The position numbers were made by a program, and so were the translations under genes. The notes under the pieces were generated by a model. The model was given only the letters and a program-made list of their open reading frames with translations, searched no databases and was not told where the DNA came from. Below are positions 53,361 through 62,005 of a stretch of 64,000 bases of DNA, one piece after another (the first letter of the stretch is position 1; each line of letters starts with the position of its first letter). Origin of the DNA: Verrucomicrobia bacterium LW23 (GTDB lineage: Bacteria; Verrucomicrobiota; Verrucomicrobiia; Methylacidiphilales; UBA1321). Location of the stretch: assembly GCA_003054695.1 (NCBI GenBank), contig QAZA01000045.1, forward strand, positions 755,956 to 819,955. Reading direction: 5' to 3'.

Positions 53361-54812
53361 ATGAACTCCTTACCCATCACCCAGCGCTGCGCGCCGACAC
53401 AGAGATCCTGCCGGTTGCGCTCGCTCCCCCGTCGTGTGCTGGGTGCTGCGCTGCCGGGCCTTGTTGCGGCGGTGCTCTGTCTTGCCCTGCAGGTCAGGAT
53501 GCTGGGGCAGGAGACGTCTCCACCCTCCGCCCCGGCACCGCCACCGCCTCCGGCCGCGACAAACGCCACCACATCGGCCCCGCCGGCGCAGCCCCAGCCA
53601 CCCACGGGCATCGCCCCGCGGGACCCCGTGCCGGCGACCGAGTTTCGCGTATGCACGTGGAACATCCGTAACTTTGGGGTGACTGACCAGCTGAGCGGCG
53701 GCCGGCGTTTCCGCGGGATGAAGCCCGAAGAGGAGGTGGCCGCCATCTGCGCCATGGTGCGCGCCATGCGGCCGGATATCCTTGCCGTGCAGGAGGTTGT
53801 ATCTGCGGATAACGACCTGTACCTGCAGATGCTGCAGCGCCGCCTGCGCGAGGCGGGGGTGGATTACCCGCACATTACCACCGCGCGCGGTGGCGACACG
53901 CGCATCCAGAGCGCCATTCTCTCCCGCGTCCCCTTCGTCCGCGTGGCGCACCGTACGGATGACACCTACGAGGTGCTGCGCCGCACCGCCTTTCCTCAGG
54001 ACGCCGCGCTTGCCCCGCGCCCCGCGACGCCAGGTACCGGGGCGGCCCCACGCCCGGGCCAGGCCGCGGTGGCGCCCGATACGGAGTCCTCGCCTGTGGC
54101 ACCGGAGGGCGTAAAACCGACGATTGCGCTGGGGCAGGGGGCTCCCGGCACCAACGGCCCGTCCGCCGCGCCGGGCGCCTCGGGCTCCACGGCGCAAAGC
54201 TACGGCGGCGCGCCCTCGGGCACCACCACGGCGGTGCTCCTGGTTAACCGCGCCATCTTGCATGTGGAGGTGGAGCCCTTGCCCGGCCGGCGCATGCACC
54301 TCCTCGTTGCCCACTTTAAAAGCCGCCGCGCCGCTCCGTTGTACGACGACCCCGCAACCGGCCTGAAGGGCGATGACGTGATGCGACGGGGCGAGGCCGC
54401 CATTTTGCGCCGCGCCATGCTCGCCGCCGCCGGCCCGGACGAGTCGCAACCCGTTCTGGCCATGGGAGATCTGAATGACTCGCCCACCAGCATGGCCGTG
54501 CGCGCCGTGGTGGGGCCGCGCCCGGCCCGGGGCGTGGAGCCCGGCTGGCGGCTGCTGCCGCTGCGCGACTACCTGGGCGACACGTGGACCGCCATGTACG
54601 CCTCCACGGACACCTACAATCGCCATGACTATATGGTGGCCAACCGCGCCGCCCTGGCACTGTGGGACGCCGGCGCCTCGCACCTTTACCGCCACCGGGA
54701 CGGCGATCCGCGGGAGCTCCACACGATGGCCGCCAGCGATCACCGGCCGCTCATCGCCGTGTTTCGTCTCACGCCCGCGTCGGCCAATGCAGCCCCAGCG
54801 CCGGCGCCCTGA
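53361..54812 (+). CDS. endonuclease/exonuclease/phosphatase-family protein, exported
   Basis: 483 residues. Signal or anchor segment at about 28-50 (VLGAALPGLVAAVLCLALQV), then a Pro/Ala linker. The EEP (DNase I-like) fold is shown by FRVCTWNIRNFGV (about 95, the N-terminal Asn), DILAVQEVVS (about 140, metal Glu), HLLVAHFKSRR, MGDLNDSP (about 369) and SDHRPLIAVF (about 459, catalytic Asp-His). A low-complexity Pro/Ala/Gly insert (about 215-290) interrupts the fold. Members hydrolyse phosphodiesters in nucleic acids, lipids or inositides; with an export signal, this one probably acts outside the cytoplasm. Start 53361 was chosen as the last ATG before the hydrophobic segment. Confidence 0.85.
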   Translation: MNSLPITQRCAPTQRSCRLRSLPRRVLGAALPGLVAAVLCLALQVRMLGQETSPPSAPAPPPPPAATNATTSAPPAQPQPPTGIAPRDPVPATEFRVCTWNIRNFGVTDQLSGGRRFRGMKPEEEVAAICAMVRAMRPDILAVQEVVSADNDLYLQMLQRRLREAGVDYPHITTARGGDTRIQSAILSRVPFVRVAHRTDDTYEVLRRTAFPQDAALAPRPATPGTGAAPRPGQAAVAPDTESSPVAPEGVKPTIALGQGAPGTNGPSAAPGASGSTAQSYGGAPSGTTTAVLLVNRAILHVEVEPLPGRRMHLLVAHFKSRRAAPLYDDPATGLKGDDVMRRGEAAILRRAMLAAAGPDESQPVLAMGDLNDSPTSMAVRAVVGPRPARGVEPGWRLLPLRDYLGDTWTAMYASTDTYNRHDYMVANRAALALWDAGASHLYRHRDGDPRELHTMAASDHRPLIAVFRLTPASANAAPAPAP

Positions 54813-54921
54813 CCCGGGGCGACACCCCGCCTGAGACGACGGAGCGGCCGCGGCTTGTCATCTGCAAACCGGTGTGCCACTCTGCTTGCGGCGCGCCAAT
54901 CCCCTGAGCGCCGCCGACTCT

Positions 54922-55800
54922 ATGAACTGCGCCTATCGCCTTGATATCCTGCAGCTTATGCCTGTTGCTCAGTCCGGCTACCCGCCGGGCGACCTGCCGC
55001 CGGAGATGGTCCCTATAGGCTGGTTCGAGTGGATCTTTTTCTGGATCCTGGGCGGAGGCCTTATCCCCAGCCTTATCTTCCTGGCCGGCACCGCGTTCTG
55101 GTTGTGGATGCTGATCGATGCTGTCCGACGCGAGGAGTACGTCTGGGCGGTCATCATCTTTTTCTTCAGCATTCTGGGGTGTATCTTTTACTTTTTGATG
55201 GTGTACCAGCCCTCGGGCGGCGCGCTAAGCACGCGGGGGTTCGAGCTGCCGGGCGCGTACGATCGCCGGCGCATCGCCAAACTCAAGGCGGATATCCACC
55301 ACCTGGACAAGCCGCACCTGCACCTGCAGCTGGGCGATATCTACTTCTCCCAGGGCAAGCTGGACGACGCGGAGGCCAGCTACCGCGCCGCTTACGAGCG
55401 CGACAAGGAAGATCCCGACATCCGCTCCCACCTGGCGCAAACCTTTTTGCGCAAGGGCAACGCCAGGGAGGCCCTGCCGCTGCTGGCCGGCGTGGTGGAG
55501 GAGAATCCCCGCCACGACTATTGCCACAGCCTGATGGCGCTGGCCGAAGCCCAGGGGCAGCTCGGCGATACCTCCTCCGCCATCGCCAGCTGGCGCCGCG
55601 TGCTGCAAATGAGCGGCTACAGCCGCGCCCGCGTGCAGCTGGCGGAGCTGTTGATGCAAGGCAAAGATAACGCGGACGAAGCCAGGAAGCTGCTGCGCGA
55701 AGTCATCGACGACGAGCCCCACCTCCCGGCCTTTCAGCGCCGCAAGGAGAAACCGTGGGTGCGCCGCGCCAAATCGCTGCTGGGCAAGCTTCCGAAGTAG
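54922..55800 (+). CDS. TPR protein with two N-terminal membrane helices
   Basis: 292 residues. Two membrane helices (about 36-62 and 72-95) with a WLWMLIDAVRREEY linker reminiscent of the PLDc_N/PspC-type helical pair, followed by a short acidic-basic link and TPR-type helix pairs at about 130-265 (LHLQLGDIYFSQGKLDDAEASYRAAYERDKEDP, quoted in part: LGDIYFSQGKLDDAEASYRA). Ends with a basic tail. Probably scaffolds a membrane complex. Only 109 bases after the EEP gene on the same strand, so the two may be co-transcribed. Start 54922 begins the first segment; 54874 is upstream in a Cys/Arg-rich run. Confidence 0.78.
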   Translation: MNCAYRLDILQLMPVAQSGYPPGDLPPEMVPIGWFEWIFFWILGGGLIPSLIFLAGTAFWLWMLIDAVRREEYVWAVIIFFFSILGCIFYFLMVYQPSGGALSTRGFELPGAYDRRRIAKLKADIHHLDKPHLHLQLGDIYFSQGKLDDAEASYRAAYERDKEDPDIRSHLAQTFLRKGNAREALPLLAGVVEENPRHDYCHSLMALAEAQGQLGDTSSAIASWRRVLQMSGYSRARVQLAELLMQGKDNADEARKLLREVIDDEPHLPAFQRRKEKPWVRRAKSLLGKLPK

Positions 55801-55885
55801 CGCGTGGGACGCACGGTACGCGTGGGGCTGAGCGGCGGCTCTTAGAGCATTTTCCAGGTAGCTTGTCGCGAATTTGCCAAGCTCT

Positions 55886-55906
55886 GAGAACGGCTCCGCC
55901 GTTCTC
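55886..55906. repeat. perfect 9-bp hairpin with 3-base loop
   Basis: GAGAACGGC TCC GCCGTTCTC between convergent genes. No T tract on either strand, so a terminator only in the broad sense; it could reduce read-through between the TPR gene and the vWA-like gene. Confidence 0.55.
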
Positions 55907-55992
55907 GAACCGTGCTTCGGAGCGACGCATGTTTGGGCTTTGCTCTATTGCCTTCCTGCGCATGCGCCCACCACCTTGCTTGCGATCGGCGC

Positions 55993-58521
55993 TTACGAGC
56001 GGTCGGCTTCCGGGCGCAGGTTGATTTGCGCGGAGCCGGTGTGGGGCAGGGTTTTGGTGGTTGGCGGCACTTTGGGGGCCAGCGGTCCCAGGGTGAAGAG
56101 GTAGATCAACACGAGGACTCCAACAGCGACCACGGCGCCGATCACCTTGAGCATGAGCATGTTAGGGCCCTCGACGGTAGCGGGGGCGCTGGGGGCCGGC
56201 TTCTTGCCCGCTTCGCGGCTCTTCGGGTCGCTGGGGCTGGTCGGCAGGCCGGCGGGCTGGCTGGCCGCTTTGGACGGCTGTGTGATGGGCGGCATGCGGC
56301 CCCCTTTGGGGGCGCCGGTGGGGCCGGGGGGCGGTGTGGACGGGGCCGAGGAGGCAGGCACGGGGGGCGCAAGCTGTGCGCCGTCGGGGCCGACGGCCGG
56401 GCTGGAGCCGGGGAGAATAATTTGCCCCGTTCCGGCCTTGCCTGGGATGCCGGAGGCGGGTTGCGGCGGGCGCTTTTTGGCCCAGCCGGGCTGCGGAAGC
56501 GCCACGGTGTGCGCGTCCATGGCGTTGAAGGCAGGCGCGGGCGCGGATGCGGGGGCGGGCGGACCACCGGGCGCAATGCCGGCGAGCGACGAGGTATCCT
56601 TGTCGATACCGCCGCCCACAGGAAGCGTGGGCCGGGACGACGCGCCGGGCGTGACGGGAGGCGCGGCCGGAGCGCGGGGCGGCAGCTTGGGTGCGCGCAT
56701 GGGCGGCACCATGGGGGCCTCCCCGGGCGGGCCGGCCATGGGCAGGGAGGGCAGCGACGAGGGCGGCGCGGAAGGGGCGGGCTCGGGCACGGAGCTGGGG
56801 ACGTCCGGAATGATCGTGGGGCCGGCCCCCGCGCCTGTCGGGCTTTTGCGCACTACCGGCATCTTCATGGTGGCGCCGGAGCGCACGTCGAGATCCTCGA
56901 TTTTGCGCAGGCCGGGCGCGCCGGTAATGCCCATGGCGGAGGCGCTGGTGGTGGCGCTGAGCGAGGGGACGTTGGGCCGGGGCATTGGCGGGGCACCGGC
57001 CGGGCGGCGCGGCGCGGCCTTTTCGACAGCGGCGCGGGCTTCGCCAACCAGGTCGTCGGAGAGTGTAAACTCGTGGGGCGGAACGGTTTTGGCGCGGCCT
57101 TTACCCAGCGGGCTCTCCTCGGTATCGCGGCGCACGGGCGTCAGCGGGGGGAGATCGCCCTCCACGGCGGGCGGCGTGCCAGGGCGCAGCGGCGCCGTCG
57201 GCAGGGCTCGCGGCTTGCTAAGGTACGGTAGGACGGGGGAGTCGGGGGCGTCAGGGGCGCTCAACGCGCTGGGCACTACGGACTTGGGGGCTTCTGCGGC
57301 GGCGGCCGGCACGTCGGCATCGGGGCGCGGGGCGCCGCCGAGGCTGGGCAGGGCGGGTACGCCAATGCCGGGCCCCTTGCGCTGCAGGGAGGGGGTGGCG
57401 GGCGAGGGAAGGGCGGGCAGCGGGGCGGCCTCGCCGGCTTGCGCGGGCTCGGGCAGGATAAAGTCGTCCCCGGCGGCGGCGCTTTCCGCGCTGGGGGTGG
57501 GGCTGCTGGGCAGGCTGGTGGAGGCGGCGGGCGCCTCGGCGGAGACGGGAGCAGGGATGGGCTCCCCGGCGGGCAGCAGGCCGGCGGCGGCGCCTTCGGC
57601 CTCGGCATTGGCCAGGGCTTCGGCGGCGGCTGCGGCGTCGGCGGCGATAGCGGCGGGGTCTTCGTCCCACGCCAGTCCGGTAATCACCAGGGCCACGGCG
57701 TTAAGGAAGTAGTCGAAAGCGGCGGTGCCGCCGGGCACCAGGGCGCCCCGCACTTTGTCCTCGGCCATAAAGCCGACTTTGCGGACCATGGCCAGGATGT
57801 AGGTGGGCAGCTCGCTGGAGATATCGGCAAGGCCCTTGGCGTGGGGCAGCTCCACGTACGTATCATCCGGCGGCAGAAGCACATCCGCGTCGCCCTCGGC
57901 GCCTACCACTACGTGAAACAGCAGCAGGCTGCCGTCCGTGGTGGAGAGGCCGCACAGCTTTGCGGCTTCGGCCTTGAATGCCTCCAGATCCTCCGGAATG
58001 CCGGCGGCGATGTGGATGACGACGGGGGGGAAGGAGCTCTGGTTGGCCTGGCACCAGCCGGCGATCGCCTCCTGCACCACGGCGAAGGCGGGGGCTGCCA
58101 GGGTGGTGCCGGTGGCGACGGGCTCCATATATACCGGCAGCTCAAAGGTTTGCGCCTGGGTGCTTCCATCCTCGGCCTGCACCTCGTAGGTGTCGGACTC
58201 CATGCGGATGGGGGCGCTGGCTGTATTGACGAGCGTGTCGCCCAGTAGCGGCGCGGCTTCGCCATTGTTATAGCCTACCACTATTATGGAGGCGCGGTCT
58301 TCCACCTGGGGCTCGGGCGGGTTCTCGCTGGCGGCGGCGGCTTCGTCCACGGGCAGCATGCAGCTTTGCGCCATCAGGTAAATCAGCCGGTTGATGGCCC
58401 GGGTGGCCTCTTCCGCCTTGGTTTGCCCGCTCTGGCCCATGGCCGCCATGGCCTGGGATTGATCGAGGACAAAGGCGAGCAGCGCCGGGTTGGCGGCTGT
58501 GGGTCGGGAACCGTATGCCAT
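55993..58521 (-). CDS. vWA-like protein with long Pro/Ala-rich linker and C-terminal membrane anchor
   Basis: 842 residues. The N-terminal 250 residues have a von Willebrand A fold: strand FVLDQSQAM near residue 17 at the MIDAS site (Asp-x-Ser-x-Ala, the usual second Ser replaced), then ASIIVVGYNNGEA, and VVIHIAAGIPED. Residues about 290-780 are Pro/Ala/Ser-rich with short conserved islands and no fold I recognise. A single membrane helix at about 795-815 (VIGAVVAVGVLVLIYLF) leaves a short tail, so the vWA domain is cytoplasmic. No kinase, PP2C or MoxR gene of the usual vWA triads is adjacent. The upstream gap holds one TTATCGCAA (reverse of TTGCGATAA). Confidence 0.75.
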   Translation of the reverse strand: MAYGSRPTAANPALLAFVLDQSQAMAAMGQSGQTKAEEATRAINRLIYLMAQSCMLPVDEAAAASENPPEPQVEDRASIIVVGYNNGEAAPLLGDTLVNTASAPIRMESDTYEVQAEDGSTQAQTFELPVYMEPVATGTTLAAPAFAVVQEAIAGWCQANQSSFPPVVIHIAAGIPEDLEAFKAEAAKLCGLSTTDGSLLLFHVVVGAEGDADVLLPPDDTYVELPHAKGLADISSELPTYILAMVRKVGFMAEDKVRGALVPGGTAAFDYFLNAVALVITGLAWDEDPAAIAADAAAAAEALANAEAEGAAAGLLPAGEPIPAPVSAEAPAASTSLPSSPTPSAESAAAGDDFILPEPAQAGEAAPLPALPSPATPSLQRKGPGIGVPALPSLGGAPRPDADVPAAAAEAPKSVVPSALSAPDAPDSPVLPYLSKPRALPTAPLRPGTPPAVEGDLPPLTPVRRDTEESPLGKGRAKTVPPHEFTLSDDLVGEARAAVEKAAPRRPAGAPPMPRPNVPSLSATTSASAMGITGAPGLRKIEDLDVRSGATMKMPVVRKSPTGAGAGPTIIPDVPSSVPEPAPSAPPSSLPSLPMAGPPGEAPMVPPMRAPKLPPRAPAAPPVTPGASSRPTLPVGGGIDKDTSSLAGIAPGGPPAPASAPAPAFNAMDAHTVALPQPGWAKKRPPQPASGIPGKAGTGQIILPGSSPAVGPDGAQLAPPVPASSAPSTPPPGPTGAPKGGRMPPITQPSKAASQPAGLPTSPSDPKSREAGKKPAPSAPATVEGPNMLMLKVIGAVVAVGVLVLIYLFTLGPLAPKVPPTTKTLPHTGSAQINLRPEADRS

Positions 58522-58918
58522 AATACCGTGTTTGTGTGTAAGTTACCGGCTGTTGTGTGGAGGGGATGCGAGAGAAAGAGGGGGAGAATACCGGTGAACG
58601 CGCATGCTGTGGCGGCACGCGCGCCCCTGCCGCCCGCAGGCGGGGTTTGGCATTACGCACGTCTTATCGCAACCTGTTGTAAATTTGGCAAGTGCAAAAG
58701 TTTTCACCAATTGATGCGTAAATCGCAATCGCAGGGTGTGCTGGGTGCGCTCTCTCGTTGCGTTCGTACCATGGCACGAGCGCGCCCGCATCCTAGTCAA
58801 TGATGTTAGGAAACAAAATACGAAAGATAGGCAAATGTGGGTTGATTTTATCTCGAAGGCATCAACGAATTATGTATGGAAATGACAGTGAGTGGCTGAC
58901 CATTTATCGGCCGTGAGC
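58522..58918. other. 397-base gap, AT-rich, promoter region
   Basis: Between two minus-strand genes. The part 58660-58910 is markedly AT-richer than the coding DNA and likely carries the promoter of the vWA-like gene; TTATCGCAA sits at 58674-58682. No gene, RNA or palindrome seen. Confidence 0.4.
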
Positions 58919-59596
58919 TTATGCGGGCGCCTCCGCCGCCGGGGCAAGGGCGCGCGCCAGGTCCGGCGCAAGCTCCGGGTGGCCGCCCAGGGCGGCGCTC
59001 ACTAGGGAGCGCACGCGGGCGTCGTCGAGGAGCCGCGCCTTATCGTTCCAGGTGATTATGCGGTCCCGGTACAGGGCGGCCAGGGCGGCGTTACCCAGCA
59101 CGGCGTCGAGGCTGCGGGCGGCGGGCGCGCCCGCGTCCGCGGCGGCGGGCGTGATGGTGGCGCAGCCGACGCCGGAGAGCGGCCAGTCCCGGGCCAGGGC
59201 ATGGAGCAGGGGGAGGAACGGGTCGTCCTCAGCCAGTTTGGCGGCGATGCGCAGCACGTCGGGCAGGTAGCGCAGCGTCAGGTCCACACTATATATGGTG
59301 GCGGGCAGCTCCGGCGGGCACGGGCAGGGCTCGCGCATGGCGGGGGCGATGATGTCCATGTCGAGCTCGCGCGCGTGGAGGAACTGGCAGGCGCGGTACA
59401 GGAGGGCCGCCGCCCACACCGCCGCTTTAACGTCCAGCGGCGGCGCGGTGCCGGGGCAGTTGGCGCGCGCAAAAAAATCCATGTCCTCCACAATCCGCTC
59501 GGCGTCCGCATCGCGCGCCGGGGTGGCGAAGAAGCCCGTGCCGACGCGGGCGACGCCACGTTCCAGCAGGATGGTGAGAAAGGAAGCGAGTTCCAT
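58919..59596 (-). CDS. hypothetical helical protein
   Basis: 225 residues, mostly helical, Ala/Leu-rich and soluble (no signal or membrane segment). Pieces: FLTILLERGVARVGTGFF, LDVKAAVWAAALLYRACQFL, a Cys-Pro pair REPCPCPPEL, and LTLRYLPDVLRIAAKLAEDD. I do not recognise a family. It sits upstream of the vWA-like gene on the same strand (397-base gap). Composition and codon pattern match neighbours, so it is probably a gene. Confidence 0.6.
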   Translation of the reverse strand: MELASFLTILLERGVARVGTGFFATPARDADAERIVEDMDFFARANCPGTAPPLDVKAAVWAAALLYRACQFLHARELDMDIIAPAMREPCPCPPELPATIYSVDLTLRYLPDVLRIAAKLAEDDPFLPLLHALARDWPLSGVGCATITPAAADAGAPAARSLDAVLGNAALAALYRDRIITWNDKARLLDDARVRSLVSAALGGHPELAPDLARALAPAAEAPA

Positions 59597-59959
59597 GCCA
59601 CAATGCTACACATGAAATCTGAGAACCTCAAAGAGGTTCTATATCCTAGCCCGGGGTTCCCCGAGTTCAGCGAGGGAACCCTGGGAAAGAAGTGACCTCT
59701 GTACAACCCCAGCGCGGGTTGTATCCCTTTGCATAACAGCGGGATACGACCCACGTTGGGGTCGGTCCCTGCCTCCTCCTCTCCCAGGGTTCCCTCGCTG
59801 TACTCGGGGAACCCTGGGCTATGTTATACAACCTCTTCGAGGTAGTAGGATGAGGCTGCTTTCACTTGCGCTTCATCCGCTCTAGGCGGGGATCGCGGGC
59901 GAGGGAAGGCGCAAAATGCATGGTGCACGTCGGGCGGGCGGGGCTATAGTGACGCCGAG
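59597..59959. repeat. 363-base divergent gap dominated by a nested palindrome (copy H2)
   Basis: Outer arms 59621-59690 and 59777-59846 are reverse complements over about 65 bases with a handful of mismatches (AGCCCAGGGTTCCCCGAG-type core). Inside is a smaller palindrome, ACCCCAGCGCGGGTTGTATC at 59706 paired with GGGATACGACCCACGTTGGG near 59740. The remaining sequence before the ATG at 59960 shows no Shine-Dalgarno sequence. The left half reappears at 61077 (copy H3). Confidence 0.88.
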
Positions 59960-60850
59960 ATGACAACCCACCTGTCCGCGATGACTGACTCTGTGCAACT
60001 TCCAACGCAAGTGCCTTATTACGAGAGCGATAAGGGGCTTTCCGAGTACTTGCTGTTTCACTACGGCACGGAGGAGCAGCTGCTGCCGGAGTTTGCCCGC
60101 GAGTTTGCGCCGCCGGGCGCGCTGGAGTATCCGGCCCGTTGCGTGCATCAGCTGCTGTCGCAGGCCCTGGATGCCGGCGCTGCACTGGCGCCCGATGGCA
60201 GGGGCCGCGCCCTGGACCTGGGCTGCGCAGTGGGTCGCAGCACGCTGGAGCTGACGTGCTGGTGCGAGGAGGTGATCGGCATCGACTACTCCCAACGCTT
60301 TGTGGATGCCGCCGAGCAGATGCGGCGCGACGGCGAGATGGGGGGAGCGATTGCGGTGGAAGGAGATGTGTATGAATACGCAACGTTTGTCTCTCCCGGC
60401 AGGCTCCCCTCATTCCCCGCCGGCCACGGCAGGCAGGAGGTGGCCGGAGTGCCCATTGCCCCGCAACGCGCCCGGTTTATGCGCGGCGACGCCCAGGAGC
60501 TTCCGCTGGAGGAGCTGGGCACCTTCGATATCGTGTTGATGGCCAACCTGATCGACCGCCTGGCCGATCCCCGCCGCTGCCTGGCGCAGATGCCCGCGCT
60601 CGTTCGCCCGGGCGGCCTGCTTCTCATCACCAGCCCCTACACGTGGCTGCAGGAGTACACGCCGAGCGCCAACTGGCTGCAAGCCGGCGCCCCGCAATCC
60701 CCCCCCAGCACGCTAGGGGGCCTGCACACCGCGCTGGATCCCCACTTCACGCTCCTCACCACCGCCAATCTCCCCTTCCTCATCCGCGAGCACGCCCGCA
60801 AATACCAGTGGTCCATCGCCCACGGCACGGTGTGGAAGCGGCGTGGCTAG
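59960..60850 (+). CDS. putative 4-mercaptohistidine N1-methyltransferase (OvoA C-terminal-like)
   Basis: 296-residue SAM-dependent methyltransferase. The N terminus YYESDKGLSEYLLFHYG is the characteristic start of the OvoA C-terminal family that methylates 4-mercaptohistidine in ovothiol synthesis. Class I motifs follow: ALDLGCAVGRSTLEL (SAM-binding motif I), EEVIGIDYSQRFVDAA, then FDIVLMANLIDRLADPRRCL and LLITSPYTWL. In ovothiol producers this domain is commonly fused to the sulfoxide synthase; here it is separate, and the synthase is not within the window. Convergent with the O-methyltransferase gene. Alternative start ATG at 59981. Confidence 0.82.
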   Translation: MTTHLSAMTDSVQLPTQVPYYESDKGLSEYLLFHYGTEEQLLPEFAREFAPPGALEYPARCVHQLLSQALDAGAALAPDGRGRALDLGCAVGRSTLELTCWCEEVIGIDYSQRFVDAAEQMRRDGEMGGAIAVEGDVYEYATFVSPGRLPSFPAGHGRQEVAGVPIAPQRARFMRGDAQELPLEELGTFDIVLMANLIDRLADPRRCLAQMPALVRPGGLLLITSPYTWLQEYTPSANWLQAGAPQSPPSTLGGLHTALDPHFTLLTTANLPFLIREHARKYQWSIAHGTVWKRRG

Positions 60851-61315
60851 TGTTGCAGCAAGGATCTATTTTAGGAAGGTTGAACATCGTGGAAGCAACC
60901 CTCTTGGCGAAACTTTCCGCCCTTGGCGATGTTATCTGAAGGTCCGTAGATCCAAGGCGGATAGTATCGCCAAGGACGGAAAGTTTCGCCAAGGGAATCC
61001 AGCGGAAATGTCGACTGCTCTAGTGAATCGGCAAAGATCTATATTGGGATTAGACGTGCATGGACCGGGAATGTCCGAGAACCTCGAAGAGGTTCTATAA
61101 CCTAGCCCAGGGTTCCCCGAGCGAAGCGAGAGAACCCTGGGTAAGCGGCAGTTTCAGATCAACCCCAACGCGGGTTGTATCCCTCTGGTCTGAAGCGCCA
61201 GAGGCGCGAAAGCATATAGCCCAGGGCGTAAGCCCTGGGGGGAGGAGTCCCAAAGGAACCGCGTCCTGCGGGGACGCAACAGCCATTGCCTGGCGATGTT
61301 GCGTTTCTGCAGAAC
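60851..61315. repeat. 465-base convergent gap with two palindromic repeats (copies C2 and H3)
   Basis: C2: arms 60903-60930 and 60966-60993 are reverse complements with one mismatch (CTTGGCGAAACTTTCCG) and share the flank GCGGAAATGTCGAC with C1 at 25132. H3: 61077-61145 equals the left half of H2 (59621), and 61160-61187 equals the H2 inner arm; from 61190 the sequence continues with modules of H1 (GCGCCAGAGGCGCG, AGCCCAGGGCGTAAGCCCTG, GCGTCCTGCGGGGACGC). H3 is therefore a mosaic of half of H2 and half of H1. No gene in the gap. Confidence 0.88.
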
Positions 61316-61978
61316 TTACTTTTTTCGCACAATATTCAGGCCATCAGCTACGGGGATCAGGACCGCTTCGACGCGTTCGTCGCCCGCGAGCTTGCGGTTG
61401 AGTTGATCAACGGCGATGGACTCCACCGTGTTTTTCTCCTCCGTAACCAGGCGGCCTCCCCACAACATGTTGTCGAAGATGATGATGCCGTTCTGTTTCA
61501 GGCGGGGCAGGATGAGCTCGTAGTAGCTGTCGTAGCCGTCCTTATTGGCGTCGATGAACGCGAAGTCGATCTCCGGCTCGTTGGCCAGGCAGCGCAGCGT
61601 CTCCACGGCGGGGCCCAGGCGCAGTTCGATTTTGCCGGCCACATCGGCGCGCTCCCAGTAGTGGCGGGCGCGGGCGGTCCACTCGGTGCTGACGTCGTGG
61701 CAAATCAGCTTGCCGTCGGCCGGCAGGGCACGGGCGATGCACACGGAGCTGTAGCCGGTAAACGTCCCCACCTCTACGGCGCGTTTTACGCCCAGGGCGG
61801 AGACCAGCAGCGTCAGCAGGCTGCCCTGCTCGCGGCTGACCAGCATGCGGCTGATGCTGCCCAGCCTTTCCGTCTCTTCTCTTAAATCATCCAGCACCAG
61901 GTCATCGTTGGCGCCGGAGCGGTGCGCCACGACATAGTCGTAAAGCGCGTCTGTCATCTTGGTGAATTTCGAACCCAT
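61316..61978 (-). CDS. class I SAM-dependent O-methyltransferase (catechol/caffeoyl-CoA type)
   Basis: 220 residues. Motif I region AVEVGTFTGYSSVCIARALP, the divalent-metal/substrate block DFAFIDANKDGYDSYYELIL followed by GIIIFDNMLWGG, which carry the Asp and Asn ligands typical of the metal-dependent O-methyltransferase_3 family. Members methylate catechols, caffeoyl-CoA-like compounds or tRNA uridines. Start 61978 begins MGSKFTKMTDALYDYV; the ATG at 61993 adds five residues. Monocistronic and convergent with the ovothiol-type methyltransferase. Confidence 0.9.
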   Translation of the reverse strand: MGSKFTKMTDALYDYVVAHRSGANDDLVLDDLREETERLGSISRMLVSREQGSLLTLLVSALGVKRAVEVGTFTGYSSVCIARALPADGKLICHDVSTEWTARARHYWERADVAGKIELRLGPAVETLRCLANEPEIDFAFIDANKDGYDSYYELILPRLKQNGIIIFDNMLWGGRLVTEEKNTVESIAVDQLNRKLAGDERVEAVLIPVADGLNIVRKK

Positions 61979-62005
61979 AGCTAACCTCACCATAACCCTT
62001 TAAGC

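Noticed and set aside
55912-57712. Long plus-strand ORFs of 439 and 521 codons opposite the vWA-like gene
   Set aside because: Gly/Arg- or Ala/Gly-dominated shadows of the Pro/Ala linker; no start context or homology.
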